In this document: in pieces, positions 7,766-16,545 of the stretch
Numbering within the stretch: the stretch's first letter is position 1
Layout of the letters: each line of letters opens with the position of its first letter
IMG/VR virus record: IMGVR_UViG_3300015360_001096
Coordinates: 1-30,583 of that record
DNA: 30,583 bases
Source: a virus
Direction: 5' to 3' (one strand)
The notes under the pieces: generated by a model
The model's input: only the letters and a program-made list of their open reading frames with translations
Told to the model about the DNA's origin: nothing
Database searches by the model: none
Translations under genes and position numbers: made by a program

Positions 7766-8494
7766 TTATCGGATGTCACGAGGATCGACACCGAGTTGCC
7801 GTAAAGCCAGCACTTCCCGGACAGCCGATCCAACTTTGCCATTACCAGAACCATTGGTCTCACGCGTTGCATGCATGGCAGCAACATGTGGGATGCCCTG
7901 ACTTTCAGGCTTCTGACCGATTTTCTCGGCGAGGGCCTTATAGTCAGCCAACGTGGCATCGAAATCTTCGTCGCTGAGAGCAGCCCACTTCTCGGCTCTT
8001 TCAGTTACATACTCTTCTGGGAAGGTGACAATCGCTGCCACCCGCAAGGCGCGCTCTTCCTGACGAGATTCGATCTCTGCTTTCATTGCTTCAGCAGCTT
8101 CAACCTCGGTGAAATACGCTACGATTTCGTCTCGCTCCTGCTTCACTTGCTGAGCTTCGATCACAGCCTCATCGAGCCGTTTCTGAATCTCAGTAACCTG
8201 AGCATCAGCGTCAGCCTTAGCAGCAGCGATCTTCCCTTCGGTATCAGCCGATTCTTTCGTGACTTTAAGTTCACTCAATTCTTGGCTGAGATCCTCAGTA
8301 GACTTCGCGACAGCGGCAGCAACGAGCGCCTCGACCTCTTGAGATGTATAGGTCTTTTCGCTCACTGGAATACCTCCATTAGTGGTGATTTCAGTCGCGG
8401 TTTCGATGAGGCAAAGAGGGCAGTCATCAGGATGCATAGCATCCTCAGGTTTGCACTCAAGGACACGATCGTGTAACGACTTCAAACTCATCAT
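7766..8494 (-). CDS. Capsid scaffolding protein
   Basis: A 242-residue protein dominated by a long charged coiled coil (about residues 50-160: repeated E, K, A and Q runs) with a basic, disordered C-terminus, the pattern of scaffolds that bind capsid subunits and are then removed. It lies between protease and decoration genes. Two starts are possible: ATG 8494, preceded only by a weak ribosome site, and GTG 8365, preceded by GGAGG at seven bases. The 43-residue leader between them has a Cys cluster (C14, C25, C28, in a HPDDCPLC context), which could bind a metal. Both forms may be made. The leader is unlikely to be chance, because its frame continues without a break into the scaffold and begins six bases after the protease gene. 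Confidence 0.75.
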   Translation of the reverse strand: MMSLKSLHDRVLECKPEDAMHPDDCPLCLIETATEITTNGGIPVSEKTYTSQEVEALVAAAVAKSTEDLSQELSELKVTKESADTEGKIAAAKADADAQVTEIQKRLDEAVIEAQQVKQERDEIVAYFTEVEAAEAMKAEIESRQEERALRVAAIVTFPEEYVTERAEKWAALSDEDFDATLADYKALAEKIGQKPESQGIPHVAAMHATRETNGSGNGKVGSAVREVLALRQLGVDPRDIR

Positions 8495-8499
8495 TAAAG

Positions 8500-9378
8500 T
8501 TATCGAATGTTCCTAGAAATACCTTTAATCCCTCGTGCAACATGTAGGGCACGATGTACCAAATCCTGTTCGCTTTCCACAGAGAACGTCGCGGTATCTG
8601 CGACATCAAACTGCTCCTCGCGTTTCTGCTCCAGCAGAATCAGTTCACCCATGATCCCCTCCCACTGTTCCGAAGTTAAATGAGGGGATTCCTTTTTTAC
8701 CCCTTCATAAATATCTTCAGCAGTATCGAACTGCTCAGTCAGGAATTTCGAGATCTGTTTAATCTCAGCCTTTTTCCATCCTGGGCGGGCCGGAGGAATC
8801 ACCAATGCGCCACCAACAAAATGGGGCTGATGCATCAGAACTCCAGTACAAGAACGATCGTTGATCTCATCCGGATAATTCGATGAGGTTCTCCCTTCAT
8901 ATGGATAAAGTTTCGAGTCGTCCGCCCCCCCGATGCTAGAAAGTGCCCGAGGTAACGCCTCCATTGAATAACTAAGGCTCCCTTCGTTATGTGCCTTTTT
9001 TACCATCCCGTAAGAATCTGGGAAATAGTAACGCCAAAACGCCGAAAGTGCTTCAATGTGAGAATTCATTGACTCTGACGCCGCGACCATTTCAGTCGCG
9101 ATAAACGCCCCAATGATTGAACGTTGATCATGGTTGATATTCAAAGGAGCATAAGAGATCGTTGGTTTCGCTGCTATCAGATCAGCAAGACTGAACGTCT
9201 GCTTGTTTTCATTAGGACGATCGGCCTCAACGAATCGGCCCACCACATAAGAATTGGCCGGGTTATCGTTAACGAAGCCAGCAGTCCAATCAGAATCGTT
9301 CGCTACTTCATGTTCGGAAGGGTCGATGAGTTCACCGAGACCAGCAATCCAAATTCTTCCCTTACCCTCATATAGCAT
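8500..9378 (-). CDS. Capsid maturation (prohead) protease
   Basis: A 292-residue protein with the hallmark of herpesvirus-type serine proteases of phages. A YAPLNINHD segment carries the catalytic His (about residue 83), and a GSLSYSME segment (residues 133-140), about 50 residues later, provides the catalytic Ser. The region between is helical (SHIEALSAFWRYYFPDSYGMVKKAHNE). The C-terminal 80 residues are charged and helical and may be a scaffold-like tail. It starts directly after the portal stop (TAAATG) with GGAG inside the portal's last codons. It would cleave scaffold and the capsid precursor during head maturation. Confidence is high for the family. Confidence 0.8.
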   Translation of the reverse strand: MLYEGKGRIWIAGLGELIDPSEHEVANDSDWTAGFVNDNPANSYVVGRFVEADRPNENKQTFSLADLIAAKPTISYAPLNINHDQRSIIGAFIATEMVAASESMNSHIEALSAFWRYYFPDSYGMVKKAHNEGSLSYSMEALPRALSSIGGADDSKLYPYEGRTSSNYPDEINDRSCTGVLMHQPHFVGGALVIPPARPGWKKAEIKQISKFLTEQFDTAEDIYEGVKKESPHLTSEQWEGIMGELILLEQKREEQFDVADTATFSVESEQDLVHRALHVARGIKGISRNIR

Positions 9379-11007
9379 TTAGTCTCCTGCTTTCCGCCGC
9401 GGATCTTCGGGCATCCCCTGCCCACTGCCAGGAGCACTCCCCCCACCGTTTCTATTACCGCCACCACTACGTCCCGCGCTTTTAGGATCGGCTTTCTGAT
9501 CTTTCATTTGCAGTTTCGGATCATTCAAAGGAGTCAAACTATTGAACGTGTCGTCATAATGATCCGATTCGCGTTCACGGCGACGCGACTCTTCGTCTTG
9601 ATCCAGGTCAATCTGTTCAAGAAGAGTGGCCCGCGAGATTTCGCGACGGTCCCTCAAGTCCATGAAGAACGCAGCAAGACCAGGGTCAAAGTCAAGACTG
9701 ATTTGCTTCGGATGGAATACAAGAGTCGGGATCTGAACCAGTTGCTCATTCGCCTCCCAGATAGGCCGAAGAACTTTTCGTTCCACTGCCTTCTTAAGAA
9801 GAGCACGGCGCGATTCCAGCCCTCGTGCCACGATACGAATAAGTTTTAGTGAGTCATCGCCCTTAGTGCCAGCACTGAAGTTACCACTCATGAAAATTTG
9901 GTAAAGACGAGCAGTGATCCGAGCGTCGATAGCATTATATTTTTCGGGTTGGAGAACATACTCAGTGCTCGGAGTAATGATTTCGATTGAGAGTCGATGG
10001 TCTCCCACGATCACAGGGACCCGAGAAAGTGCTCTGATCTGACCCTGCAACTGGTTAATCTCTTCCTGTTTCGCTGGTTTATCATCGGTCCCACGCTTCA
10101 CCAACACAATAAAGTTGGTCGCTCCTAAGAGATGGGCTCGGTCCATTTCTCGCAGAAGATGTTTTAGATCCAGGAGTTCAAACACTGAGCGCATACGCAC
10201 TTCGGCGATAGGTTTGTATTGTGGTCGTGTAGCCGTGTGTCTCCACGTTAACTCTGGGTTCAGTAAGAAAAGGTTCCTTGTTGGTACGCCCAACGCCGAC
10301 AGACGCTTTTCCTCTTGCAAGGTTGGGGTATATTTGGATACCAACAATCGAGATTCAACCGACGTATTGTCTGATTTGTTTTCTAATAGAGCAGTGATTT
10401 GCCGTCCCTCGTCGGCGTCGGCAACCCATGCCAACTGTTCGCGGTTAAACATGAAATCCCCGACAGGGACCACCTTCAGAGGGTCCAGCAATGATAGTGA
10501 CGAAATGCTGTTAAGGTTCCGGAACTCTTTCTTCCTACGAACGCCTTCTTTGGTCCGGCCTGTCACCTTGAACGATTCGTTACCCCACCAATTCGCCACA
10601 TAAAAATTGGAGACAATTGAAAGTTCCCGCCACATTTCCCGCATCCGGGTTTCCAAATCAAAACTTTCGATGATCTGATTCCAAATGTTTTCTTCGTCTT
10701 CGTCGTCACATTGGATAGACATATGGTTAAAAGCAAGAGCTTCGGTAGCGTCGATTACTCCAGCAACGACATCATCGCTGTCTGCCGCGTCCTGCGCTAC
10801 GGCCATCTGTTCATACAACTTCGTGGGGGTTACGTAACGGTCTCGTTCGAATATGCCCCCACGGCGGATCTGTGAACCCCACCGGACCATTGAAGCTATC
10901 TCCGGGTGCTGCTCGGTCAACGCAGACATAACCATCTCTGTTGCTGTTTCTGTCTCGTTATAGACAGCGGTACCCGACTCGGAGTCGACCCATACTTCCG
11001 TTGTCAT
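9379..11007 (-). CDS. Portal protein
   Basis: A protein of 542 residues, the usual portal length. The N-terminal region (VVAGVIDATEALAFNHMSIQC) and the helical stem/wing region with RARLYQ-like segments (DARITARLYQIFMSGNFSAGTKGDDSLKLIRIVARGLESRR) resemble actinophage portals. The last 50 residues are a disordered Gly-, Asn- and Arg-rich tail (RSGGGNRNGGGSAPGSGQG). It overlaps the upstream small gene as ATGA and leads straight into the protease gene. Twelve copies would form the ring at one capsid vertex through which the terminase drives DNA and to which the tail attaches. Confidence 0.85.
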   Translation of the reverse strand: MTTEVWVDSESGTAVYNETETATEMVMSALTEQHPEIASMVRWGSQIRRGGIFERDRYVTPTKLYEQMAVAQDAADSDDVVAGVIDATEALAFNHMSIQCDDEDEENIWNQIIESFDLETRMREMWRELSIVSNFYVANWWGNESFKVTGRTKEGVRRKKEFRNLNSISSLSLLDPLKVVPVGDFMFNREQLAWVADADEGRQITALLENKSDNTSVESRLLVSKYTPTLQEEKRLSALGVPTRNLFLLNPELTWRHTATRPQYKPIAEVRMRSVFELLDLKHLLREMDRAHLLGATNFIVLVKRGTDDKPAKQEEINQLQGQIRALSRVPVIVGDHRLSIEIITPSTEYVLQPEKYNAIDARITARLYQIFMSGNFSAGTKGDDSLKLIRIVARGLESRRALLKKAVERKVLRPIWEANEQLVQIPTLVFHPKQISLDFDPGLAAFFMDLRDRREISRATLLEQIDLDQDEESRRRERESDHYDDTFNSLTPLNDPKLQMKDQKADPKSAGRSGGGNRNGGGSAPGSGQGMPEDPRRKAGD

Positions 11008-11486
11008 GCAAACTGTCCACCTGCCAATTTGGCATCCATTTCCTTAACTGCCTGGATACGGGAATGTATTTTGAATTGACGTTCACATTCTTCTATGAAC
11101 GGGTCAATGATCCGAATTCGGAACGATGCCTCTTTTTTTGTTTCCGTAGTCCCCAATTGGGAACGTAGCTCAGAAGCACGCGCCGAAAATTGGGAGAGGT
11201 GAAGGAACGTGTCGACCACGTCCATAACATCAAAGTTTTTCATGGTGTGGTAATACTCGGCGAATTCTCTTCGCCAAGCGATCAGACGATCTTCGGCTCC
11301 CGCGGCAGTGCTTGGGATCTCAGTTGGTGCAGGTCCGGCGAACGCGGGCACAGGTCCTTCGGAGCGACGGGGAGTCTCGACCTGGGGCTGTACTGCACGT
11401 CGGAAACCGCCGCGGTCATCTTCCACCCTGCAGTCGTCGACCCGGGGGCCGGATGCATGATTCGTTAAGCTAAAAGTTTCACCCAT
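11004..11486 (-). CDS. Unknown protein between RNA ligase and portal
   Basis: A 160-residue protein with two parts. Residues 1-65 are low-complexity, rich in Pro, Arg and acidic residues, and likely disordered. Residues 66-160 are a charged helical region (RLIAWRREFAEYYHTMKNFDVMDVVDTFLHLSQFSARASELRSQLG). No catalytic motif or membrane segment is visible. It ends in an ATGA overlap with the portal start, so it is probably co-translated with it. It might be a packaging or head assembly accessory protein; I do not recognise the family. Confidence 0.55.
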   Translation of the reverse strand: MGETFSLTNHASGPRVDDCRVEDDRGGFRRAVQPQVETPRRSEGPVPAFAGPAPTEIPSTAAGAEDRLIAWRREFAEYYHTMKNFDVMDVVDTFLHLSQFSARASELRSQLGTTETKKEASFRIRIIDPFIEECERQFKIHSRIQAVKEMDAKLAGGQFA

Positions 11487-11512
11487 AATAAGTTAGTCGA
11501 CCTTCTTCACAG

Positions 11513-12094
11513 TTAGATGGAGTTCATATGTTCCATTTCCCGTCTCCACCCGTCGAAATCTCGTCTCTTCAACTTAGCTAACCCTCCACCCAAATTCCCA
11601 GGTTCACGCCACCACACAATCCCCTCGAACGAACAGGTAGAAAAAAACACTGAAAGCTTCCCGTAGGTACGAGGAGCGGACATTTCCACCACCCCATGTT
11701 TTACGAACGTATGTTCGGGATAACCCTCAGGGTTCCCATTAACTTTCGGGCCAACCAACTCGTACGTTCCGTCACCCAAACCCTCGGAGTTAGAGAACGC
11801 TTCCCAATGGCGGGCAAATTCGGGACCATCATTAACGGGTATCCACCCTACGCTTTTCCCTGTCAGGTCATCATGGTCGACTTCCTCAAAATTTGAGGGT
11901 ACATGCTTACCGGGGACAACCTCCCGGCGCGAGAACATGACACCATCGCGGATCAACACGCACGTCCCGTCGAATTTCCGTGTAGCTATACCTTCTCCAT
12001 CGGCAACCCACTGACAGGCGGGATTCACATCATCAGTGACATACCGAAAATTTGTATTCGGATCACGAACAAAGAAGGTAGGTATTTTCTTCAT
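11513..12094 (-). CDS. RNA ligase-like nucleotidyltransferase (DUF5565 / RNA ligase 1 type)
   Basis: A 193-residue protein with all core motifs of the covalent nucleotidyltransferase (ligase/capping) superfamily. Motif I is RKFDGT with the likely nucleotidyl lysine K40. Motif III is YELVGPKV (residues 111-118), motif IV FEGIVWW (156-162) and motif V LAKLKRRDF (172-180). The length and the spacing match the small DUF5565 RNA ligase family as I remember it. Such enzymes use ATP to seal RNA ends; in phages they usually counter host tRNA cleavage or repair RNA. No polynucleotide kinase partner is visible here. It starts two bases after the terminase stop with a GGAG ribosome site, an unusual place in a packaging operon and close to the inteins, so it may be a later insertion. 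Confidence 0.75.
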   Translation of the reverse strand: MKKIPTFFVRDPNTNFRYVTDDVNPACQWVADGEGIATRKFDGTCVLIRDGVMFSRREVVPGKHVPSNFEEVDHDDLTGKSVGWIPVNDGPEFARHWEAFSNSEGLGDGTYELVGPKVNGNPEGYPEHTFVKHGVVEMSAPRTYGKLSVFFSTCSFEGIVWWREPGNLGGGLAKLKRRDFDGWRREMEHMNSI

Positions 12095-12096
12095 CG

Positions 12097-15000
12097 TTAA
12101 TCTCCCATGAACAATACTTGTGTAGATTCCTGATCATCTTTCTGGATGAACTCCTCAATAGAGAACTGTGCCCAACCCAAAGCTGCCATACGGGCAGCAT
12201 CAAAAGCGTGGAATTTTCCGGCGCTCACCTCACGGCGACCGTACTGGTTCAACGTTGTTTTCGTGATCTTATAGGTTTGTCCCTGAAGTTCCTTCAATAG
12301 ATCCTCATCCCATGGGAGCCACAACCGTCCCTCGTCAACCAATTTTCGTAACGTGTCCGTAGCATACTCTACGACATCACGTCTGATCCCCGTCTGATTG
12401 ATCAGTTCCTCTTTGTCTATGAAATCATCTACCTCTATTGTTAGGTCTAAATCAACGATGATTTTACCGGAGAAGTTATAACCCTTAATGACCGTTTTGA
12501 TCTGCTCTAAATCTTCCACTTCTTTCTGAAGGTCCTGGAACATTGGGAGCCCCAACCCGGTTTTGTCAAGAGCAAAAACGCGAGGATGGTAATGGTTGAT
12601 CACGTGCATGATCGCAGTCTTCTGGTCTGGTGAACTGATCTGTTTCATGTTGATCCGCGTAATGAGCTTCAGTCGAGTTGCAGTCTCGAACGGAGTCTGA
12701 TGTATCAGGCTGGGCATAGTTTTCTTCTGGGTTTTGCTTTTGGTGTAGAAATCGTACTCGGTTTTGGATATTCGTTCTTCTCCGAACACTAAAATTTCGG
12801 AGGGATGGTTTGTGTTCCCAGTAAAATAGACCGAGCCCTCCCGTCGCGCTAACCAGTTCCCAAATTTCAAGGTAGGGCACCAAATACGTCCGCGATAATC
12901 CACAGTCTTTATGGTCATCGCTTGCCACGCCACCGACTCAACAAAGTTATCCTTGTGTGTAGGCACCAATGGAGTGTCCGAACGTTCCACGGTCAAAGGG
13001 ATGCGATCTTTTGTGTTCAGCGTTTCTGTGGTTTTCCATCGCCAATTGTTTTCCCCGTCTCCCATCACTAACCAGCGATGATTTGGTGTCGTCAGAGAAT
13101 CAAAAGATTGTCCCTCCATATGAATCATGGATCTTTTCCGTGCATCGAAAACATGTACGTGATCAATCATCTGCCATTCGCTCATACCAGTGGTCGGGTC
13201 AATCGACAGCGTTAAATCTCCCTTTTCGAGATCAGGCCAGCTAAGCCAACCTCTTTGAGTGAAGATTTCCGTTGCTTCATCGACACAGAAACCGACATCC
13301 ATGCCTACCCAGAACGTTTTATATTTGTCAAGATGGGAGACTGGCAAGAACATTTCATCCAAAATAGAAGAGTTCGTTTCCCGTAACCATGAGTCACTGA
13401 TTCGTAGATGTGTGTATTCTTCTGAATTGTAAGAGGATTCTTTGTCGTCGTCAACGATTGACATTAGGCGATGTAGCACGAAAATGGGGGAAGTGGCATC
13501 ACCATGTTCGCCGAGGATGTTCCGCCGATAGTCGGCGTCTTCGCGTCCGCCATACTGGGCGATTTTCTCTTCGCGTTCATCGTCGCTCCAGGTTGGACGA
13601 TGCATCCCTGTCCATCGGTGGACAGTCCAACGCGTGTTTGGGTCGCTGGTAAATTTGAAGAAGTGGTCGCGAACTCCGCGTGTTACCCCGTGAGATCGCC
13701 ACACTGCCCCATCTACGCCTCGTTTTAGCGTTTCGGTGAGTTCGACCCAGCCCGGCGAAGGGTAGTCAGACGCCTCGTCTTGTTCCAACCATAACGGATG
13801 CGAGTTATGACAGACGATCCCGTCAGCTATGTATGATTGATCTGCCGTAACGATGTTTACGACTGTTCCGGTACCCTTTTCTTTGATACCACGTACTTTG
13901 GTGTATACGAATTGGTTGTCGAACCATCCGTATCCGTCGGTGATTTGCAGCCGCCACGATAATTTCGGTTTCTTTTTCAGATCCCTTTCACGGATGACTT
14001 TAACGTTTGGTTGCATCACAGTAACATTGGAAGTGTAACCTAAAGACTGTGCTAAAAGTTTCACCCCAAAGATAATGCGACGTGAAGCTGAACTAACTGT
14101 CAACCTTTTTCGTCGTTTATCGACGTGCCCGTCCCCAAATGCATAGCCTTCAAGGAATGCCCGTTTGATTCTTGGATGTTGAAACAGAAGCCATGACGGA
14201 AGGAATTTGCCGTCTGCTAACATCCCAAAATGGGTATCGAGCCATCTAGCAAATGACGTTTTCCCGACTTTTATAATGTTCGCCGATGAGTGGGATCTGA
14301 CATGTTCCGAATAAAAGAGAGAGAGGGAGTCGAGTCGAGCAACCAGTTCGTTTTGTTTGACGTTATTGATCGCAAAGTTAACGGCACGACAGGCATACTT
14401 CCCATTTTTTTTGATTCCACTGGTCGACGTGAACCCGTCAGCGACGAAGAGTCCCACTATCCACCAGAAATCCTCGTCCAATGTAAGATCACCACAAGGA
14501 GGGATTGCAATGTCGCCGTCGAATTTGGCTGGGCTTGCCCAATAGAAATTGTCCAAATCTTCTGGCCCGGCCCACAGTTCAGGACCGAAACGACGGTTCT
14601 GTTTTGAATTTCGGGCAATGTTTCGTCGTCCATAGAACCTGTGCTGTTCAGAAACCATAAGATCCGGGATGCCTTGACCCGAGACATAACAGACATCATC
14701 GACGAAACGTTGGACATGCAAAACCGGCATCCAACGAGACTCGTGAGTCCACACCCGATCGTCAGTAGTCACATCCTTAGCAGAAACAAATCCTCGTTCA
14801 GCCAACACGATGGCATTTTCGTCAACGCAGCCCTTCACTCCACGTCCATCGCGTTGGGGGATACGCCCAATTATTCGGGCGCCGTTCTTGAAGGAACATT
14901 GGAATGGACGATGATTTACAGCACTACGACCAGATTGGAGCAGGTGTCTGCCAAGTTGAGATCGGTAAAATTCGTGTTCGATCATTGTTGTGATCGGTTC

Positions 15001-15312
15001 GAGGTGAACAAGTTCAGGGGCAGTTATGAGCATCTCCTGCCCCGGATATATAAACGGGAATGCGAAAGCTCGAATCGCTATCGATTGGCTTTTGCCGACC
15101 GCACGGGCACAGTGCGAAATTTGCAACGGGTCCATACATCGATACCATTTCCATTGAAATGGCCACGCACGCCAAATAGCATCTCCGTTTTGCTCATCTA
15201 CACGGGAAAATTCTGCGAGGTCCAACCCAGATTCGTCGGACAGAATACACCAAAGATACTTTTCATCTTCGGAAAGATCTTCAATGATTTTTGAGGCTGT
15301 CGACTTCGCCAT
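12097..15312 (-). CDS. terL: Terminase large subunit interrupted by two inteins
   Basis: The frame codes for 1071 residues, but removing two inteins (residues 162-503 and 676-833) leaves 571, a normal terminase length. The ATPase half has a Walker A-like CARAVGKS (68-75) and a Walker B LWLEQDE (507-513). The nuclease half has the RuvC-like acidic residues: D672 in VGMDVGF, D916 in VFALDKTGLG and D1038 in FHAFDAAR. The enzyme cuts concatemeric DNA and pumps it into the prohead through the portal. It starts in a TAATG overlap with the HTH gene upstream and is followed at once by the RNA ligase gene. Splicing of both inteins is needed to join the Walker motifs and to restore the sequence around the first nuclease Asp. 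Confidence 0.92.
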   Translation of the reverse strand: MAKSTASKIIEDLSEDEKYLWCILSDESGLDLAEFSRVDEQNGDAIWRAWPFQWKWYRCMDPLQISHCARAVGKSQSIAIRAFAFPFIYPGQEMLITAPELVHLEPITTMIEHEFYRSQLGRHLLQSGRSAVNHRPFQCSFKNGARIIGRIPQRDGRGVKGCVDENAIVLAERGFVSAKDVTTDDRVWTHESRWMPVLHVQRFVDDVCYVSGQGIPDLMVSEQHRFYGRRNIARNSKQNRRFGPELWAGPEDLDNFYWASPAKFDGDIAIPPCGDLTLDEDFWWIVGLFVADGFTSTSGIKKNGKYACRAVNFAINNVKQNELVARLDSLSLFYSEHVRSHSSANIIKVGKTSFARWLDTHFGMLADGKFLPSWLLFQHPRIKRAFLEGYAFGDGHVDKRRKRLTVSSASRRIIFGVKLLAQSLGYTSNVTVMQPNVKVIRERDLKKKPKLSWRLQITDGYGWFDNQFVYTKVRGIKEKGTGTVVNIVTADQSYIADGIVCHNSHPLWLEQDEASDYPSPGWVELTETLKRGVDGAVWRSHGVTRGVRDHFFKFTSDPNTRWTVHRWTGMHRPTWSDDEREEKIAQYGGREDADYRRNILGEHGDATSPIFVLHRLMSIVDDDKESSYNSEEYTHLRISDSWLRETNSSILDEMFLPVSHLDKYKTFWVGMDVGFCVDEATEIFTQRGWLSWPDLEKGDLTLSIDPTTGMSEWQMIDHVHVFDARKRSMIHMEGQSFDSLTTPNHRWLVMGDGENNWRWKTTETLNTKDRIPLTVERSDTPLVPTHKDNFVESVAWQAMTIKTVDYRGRIWCPTLKFGNWLARREGSVYFTGNTNHPSEILVFGEERISKTEYDFYTKSKTQKKTMPSLIHQTPFETATRLKLITRINMKQISSPDQKTAIMHVINHYHPRVFALDKTGLGLPMFQDLQKEVEDLEQIKTVIKGYNFSGKIIVDLDLTIEVDDFIDKEELINQTGIRRDVVEYATDTLRKLVDEGRLWLPWDEDLLKELQGQTYKITKTTLNQYGRREVSAGKFHAFDAARMAALGWAQFSIEEFIQKDDQESTQVLFMGD
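12814..13287 (-). other. Mini-intein in the terminase nuclease domain
   Basis: An intein of 158 residues (676-833 of the precursor). Block A begins CVDEATEIFTQRGW after extein VGMDVGF. Block B is the TPNHRW motif. The C-terminal block is RGRIWCPT...WLARREGSVYFTGN, ending in Asn before the +1 Thr of the extein (TNHPSEIL). The usual penultimate His is Gly here (GN), a known variation in splicing-competent inteins. There is no LAGLIDADG or HNH endonuclease, so it is a mini-intein. Splicing would join VGMDVGF to TNHPSEI, placing the insertion three residues after nuclease Asp 672. Confidence 0.9.
13804..14829 (-). mobile_element. Full-length intein with LAGLIDADG homing endonuclease in the terminase ATPase domain
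   Basis: An intein of 342 residues (162-503). Block A starts CVDENAIVLAERGF after extein GRGVKG. The block B region includes VSEQHRFYG with the conserved His. Two LAGLIDADG-type motifs are visible (FWWIVGLFVADGF at about 282-294 and RAFLEGYAFGDGHV at about 384-397). The C-terminal splicing block is VVNIVTADQSYIADGIVCHN, with the canonical His-Asn end followed by +1 Ser of the extein. The endonuclease would spread the element into intein-free terminase alleles. The host site is eight residues ahead of the Walker B Asp-Glu, a highly conserved spot, which suits homing. Confidence 0.92.
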
Positions 15313-15899
15313 TAGCCCACCCTTTCGTTGCGGGCAGCACGCGACAAAAGTTTGTATAAGTCAATTGAAGTTTCGGGAGATCTATCTAGTTGATCTCCAA
15401 ATGCTCCAAGGATGTAAGCGATCCTATATTCAACAAAAAAAGAAGGATGTTTTTTGAACGCTATAGCTATCTGTTCCAATAGCCAAAGATCCGGTTCGCG
15501 ATCTCCATTGAGGAGCCGGTGTACCATCACGTAAGAGATGCCAACTTTGGTGGCAATGTGCCTCAGAGAACGGGTTCCAGACAGAGAACGGAACGTCTCC
15601 CGGAACGGAAAATCTGAGAAGTCCTCCCCGCGGATTTGTTGCAGTCGGTTCCATCCCGTTTTTTCATCGAGGACAGGGCGGGGACCGGGACCAGTTTTCT
15701 GGTTTACCTGGTCGATTCTCATGATGTCCCGGTGTATTCTCCCAAAAAGATCTATGTCTTGGGAGAAAGACTTTGCCCAGTCAATGGACGTCACTGACGG
15801 AAATTGACTTACGATAAGGTCATAACGTTCTTTCCAGGGAGTTTTCTTCTCTTTGTTGTATTCGTGGAAGATCTCCAAGTTTCGTTTTGTTCGAACCAT
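15312..15899 (-). CDS. HTH DNA-binding protein next to the terminase (regulator or packaging factor)
   Basis: A 195-residue protein with a Cro/C1-type helix-turn-helix at about residues 100-150 (RSLRHIATKVGISYVMVHRLLNGDREPDLWLLEQIAIAF). The surrounding sequence is charged and helical, and the region before the HTH (GPGPRPVLDEKTGWNRLQQIRGED) is basic. Its stop overlaps the large terminase start as TAATG, so the two are co-translated. DNA-binding proteins in this position are often the recognition component of packaging. It could equally be a regulator of late genes. With the 208-residue neighbour there are two candidates for the small terminase. Confidence 0.65.
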   Translation of the reverse strand: MVRTKRNLEIFHEYNKEKKTPWKERYDLIVSQFPSVTSIDWAKSFSQDIDLFGRIHRDIMRIDQVNQKTGPGPRPVLDEKTGWNRLQQIRGEDFSDFPFRETFRSLSGTRSLRHIATKVGISYVMVHRLLNGDREPDLWLLEQIAIAFKKHPSFFVEYRIAYILGAFGDQLDRSPETSIDLYKLLSRAARNERVG

Positions 15900-15902
15900 A
15901 GG

Positions 15903-16529
15903 CTAAATTTTCCTGATCCAATATTTCTGCTCTGTTTCGCGGAAATCTGCGTCCACGAGATCAAACTCGGGGATTGCTACGTCAACCAGGAATTTTATGA
16001 CATCTTCCACTTGGCATTTTTGTTCGACTTGCTCTTGGTGGTCACAGTTCAAATGTAACGTTATGAGTCCTTTAAGTTCCATGAAGAGTTCTATGGCTTT
16101 ACTGGCCTGCTGGTTCCTCATGTACCCGAAGTGCTTTGCTCTCTGCCTCAACAACATCAGGTAGTTCTCGGGGGAGTCTTCCCCTCGCGTCTTTTCGCGA
16201 GTTTCTCGGTCTAAGCCGAGACTTTTTTTGATTTGTCTGATCTCGGTGGATCCGTCTTTGAGTGCGCGTTGTAGTTGGGGTTCGTCAACGGGTTCGCCCC
16301 AATAATCTCGTTCTTGGGAGATGTATGTGGCCCATCGATGGCAGAGAAGTTCGATCATAAGGAGCCGATCTACGTCTTGTAGGTCGGAAATGTTTGAGAA
16401 GTCGTTGTCTCCCATATAGCGGCGGGCGCGTTCCTGAAAGTAGGTTGATTCTCGTTCGTGGACTTGGAAGAGTGCACCGGAAGGGAGAGTTACTGTCCTC
16501 ATTCCTTCATCTGGTTCTATTTTCGTCAT
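15903..16529 (-). CDS. Putative terminase small subunit
   Basis: A protein of 208 residues, helical and charged, with segments such as DLQDVDRLLMIELLCHRWATYISQERDYWG, EIRQIKKSLGLDRETREK and NYLMLLRQRAKHFGYMRNQQASKA. These are similar to proteins called terminase small subunit in actinophages with this gene order, as I remember them. The small subunit recognises the packaging site and loads the large subunit. It is the first gene of the packaging block, three bases before the HTH gene. A C-terminal CDHQEQVEQKCQVEDVIKFL stretch has two Cys and one His but no full zinc motif. The assignment is moderate because the neighbour also has a DNA-binding domain. Confidence 0.55.
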   Translation of the reverse strand: MTKIEPDEGMRTVTLPSGALFQVHERESTYFQERARRYMGDNDFSNISDLQDVDRLLMIELLCHRWATYISQERDYWGEPVDEPQLQRALKDGSTEIRQIKKSLGLDRETREKTRGEDSPENYLMLLRQRAKHFGYMRNQQASKAIELFMELKGLITLHLNCDHQEQVEQKCQVEDVIKFLVDVAIPEFDLVDADFRETEQKYWIRKI

Positions 16530-16545
16530 CGCCTCATCTATCGTT

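Noticed and set aside
7871-8476. Plus-strand open frame of 201 codons
   Set aside because: It is the antisense of the scaffold coiled coil. The Leu/Ser/Phe-rich composition is what antisense of Glu/Ala/Lys codons gives.
10115-10603. Plus-strand open frame of 162 codons opposite the portal gene
   Set aside because: No ribosome site and Arg/Ser-rich shadow composition; the portal frame is well supported.
14641-15294. Plus-strand open frame of 217 codons
   Set aside because: It lies entirely opposite the terminase ATPase region, has no ribosome site, and the terminase motifs on the minus strand are unambiguous.
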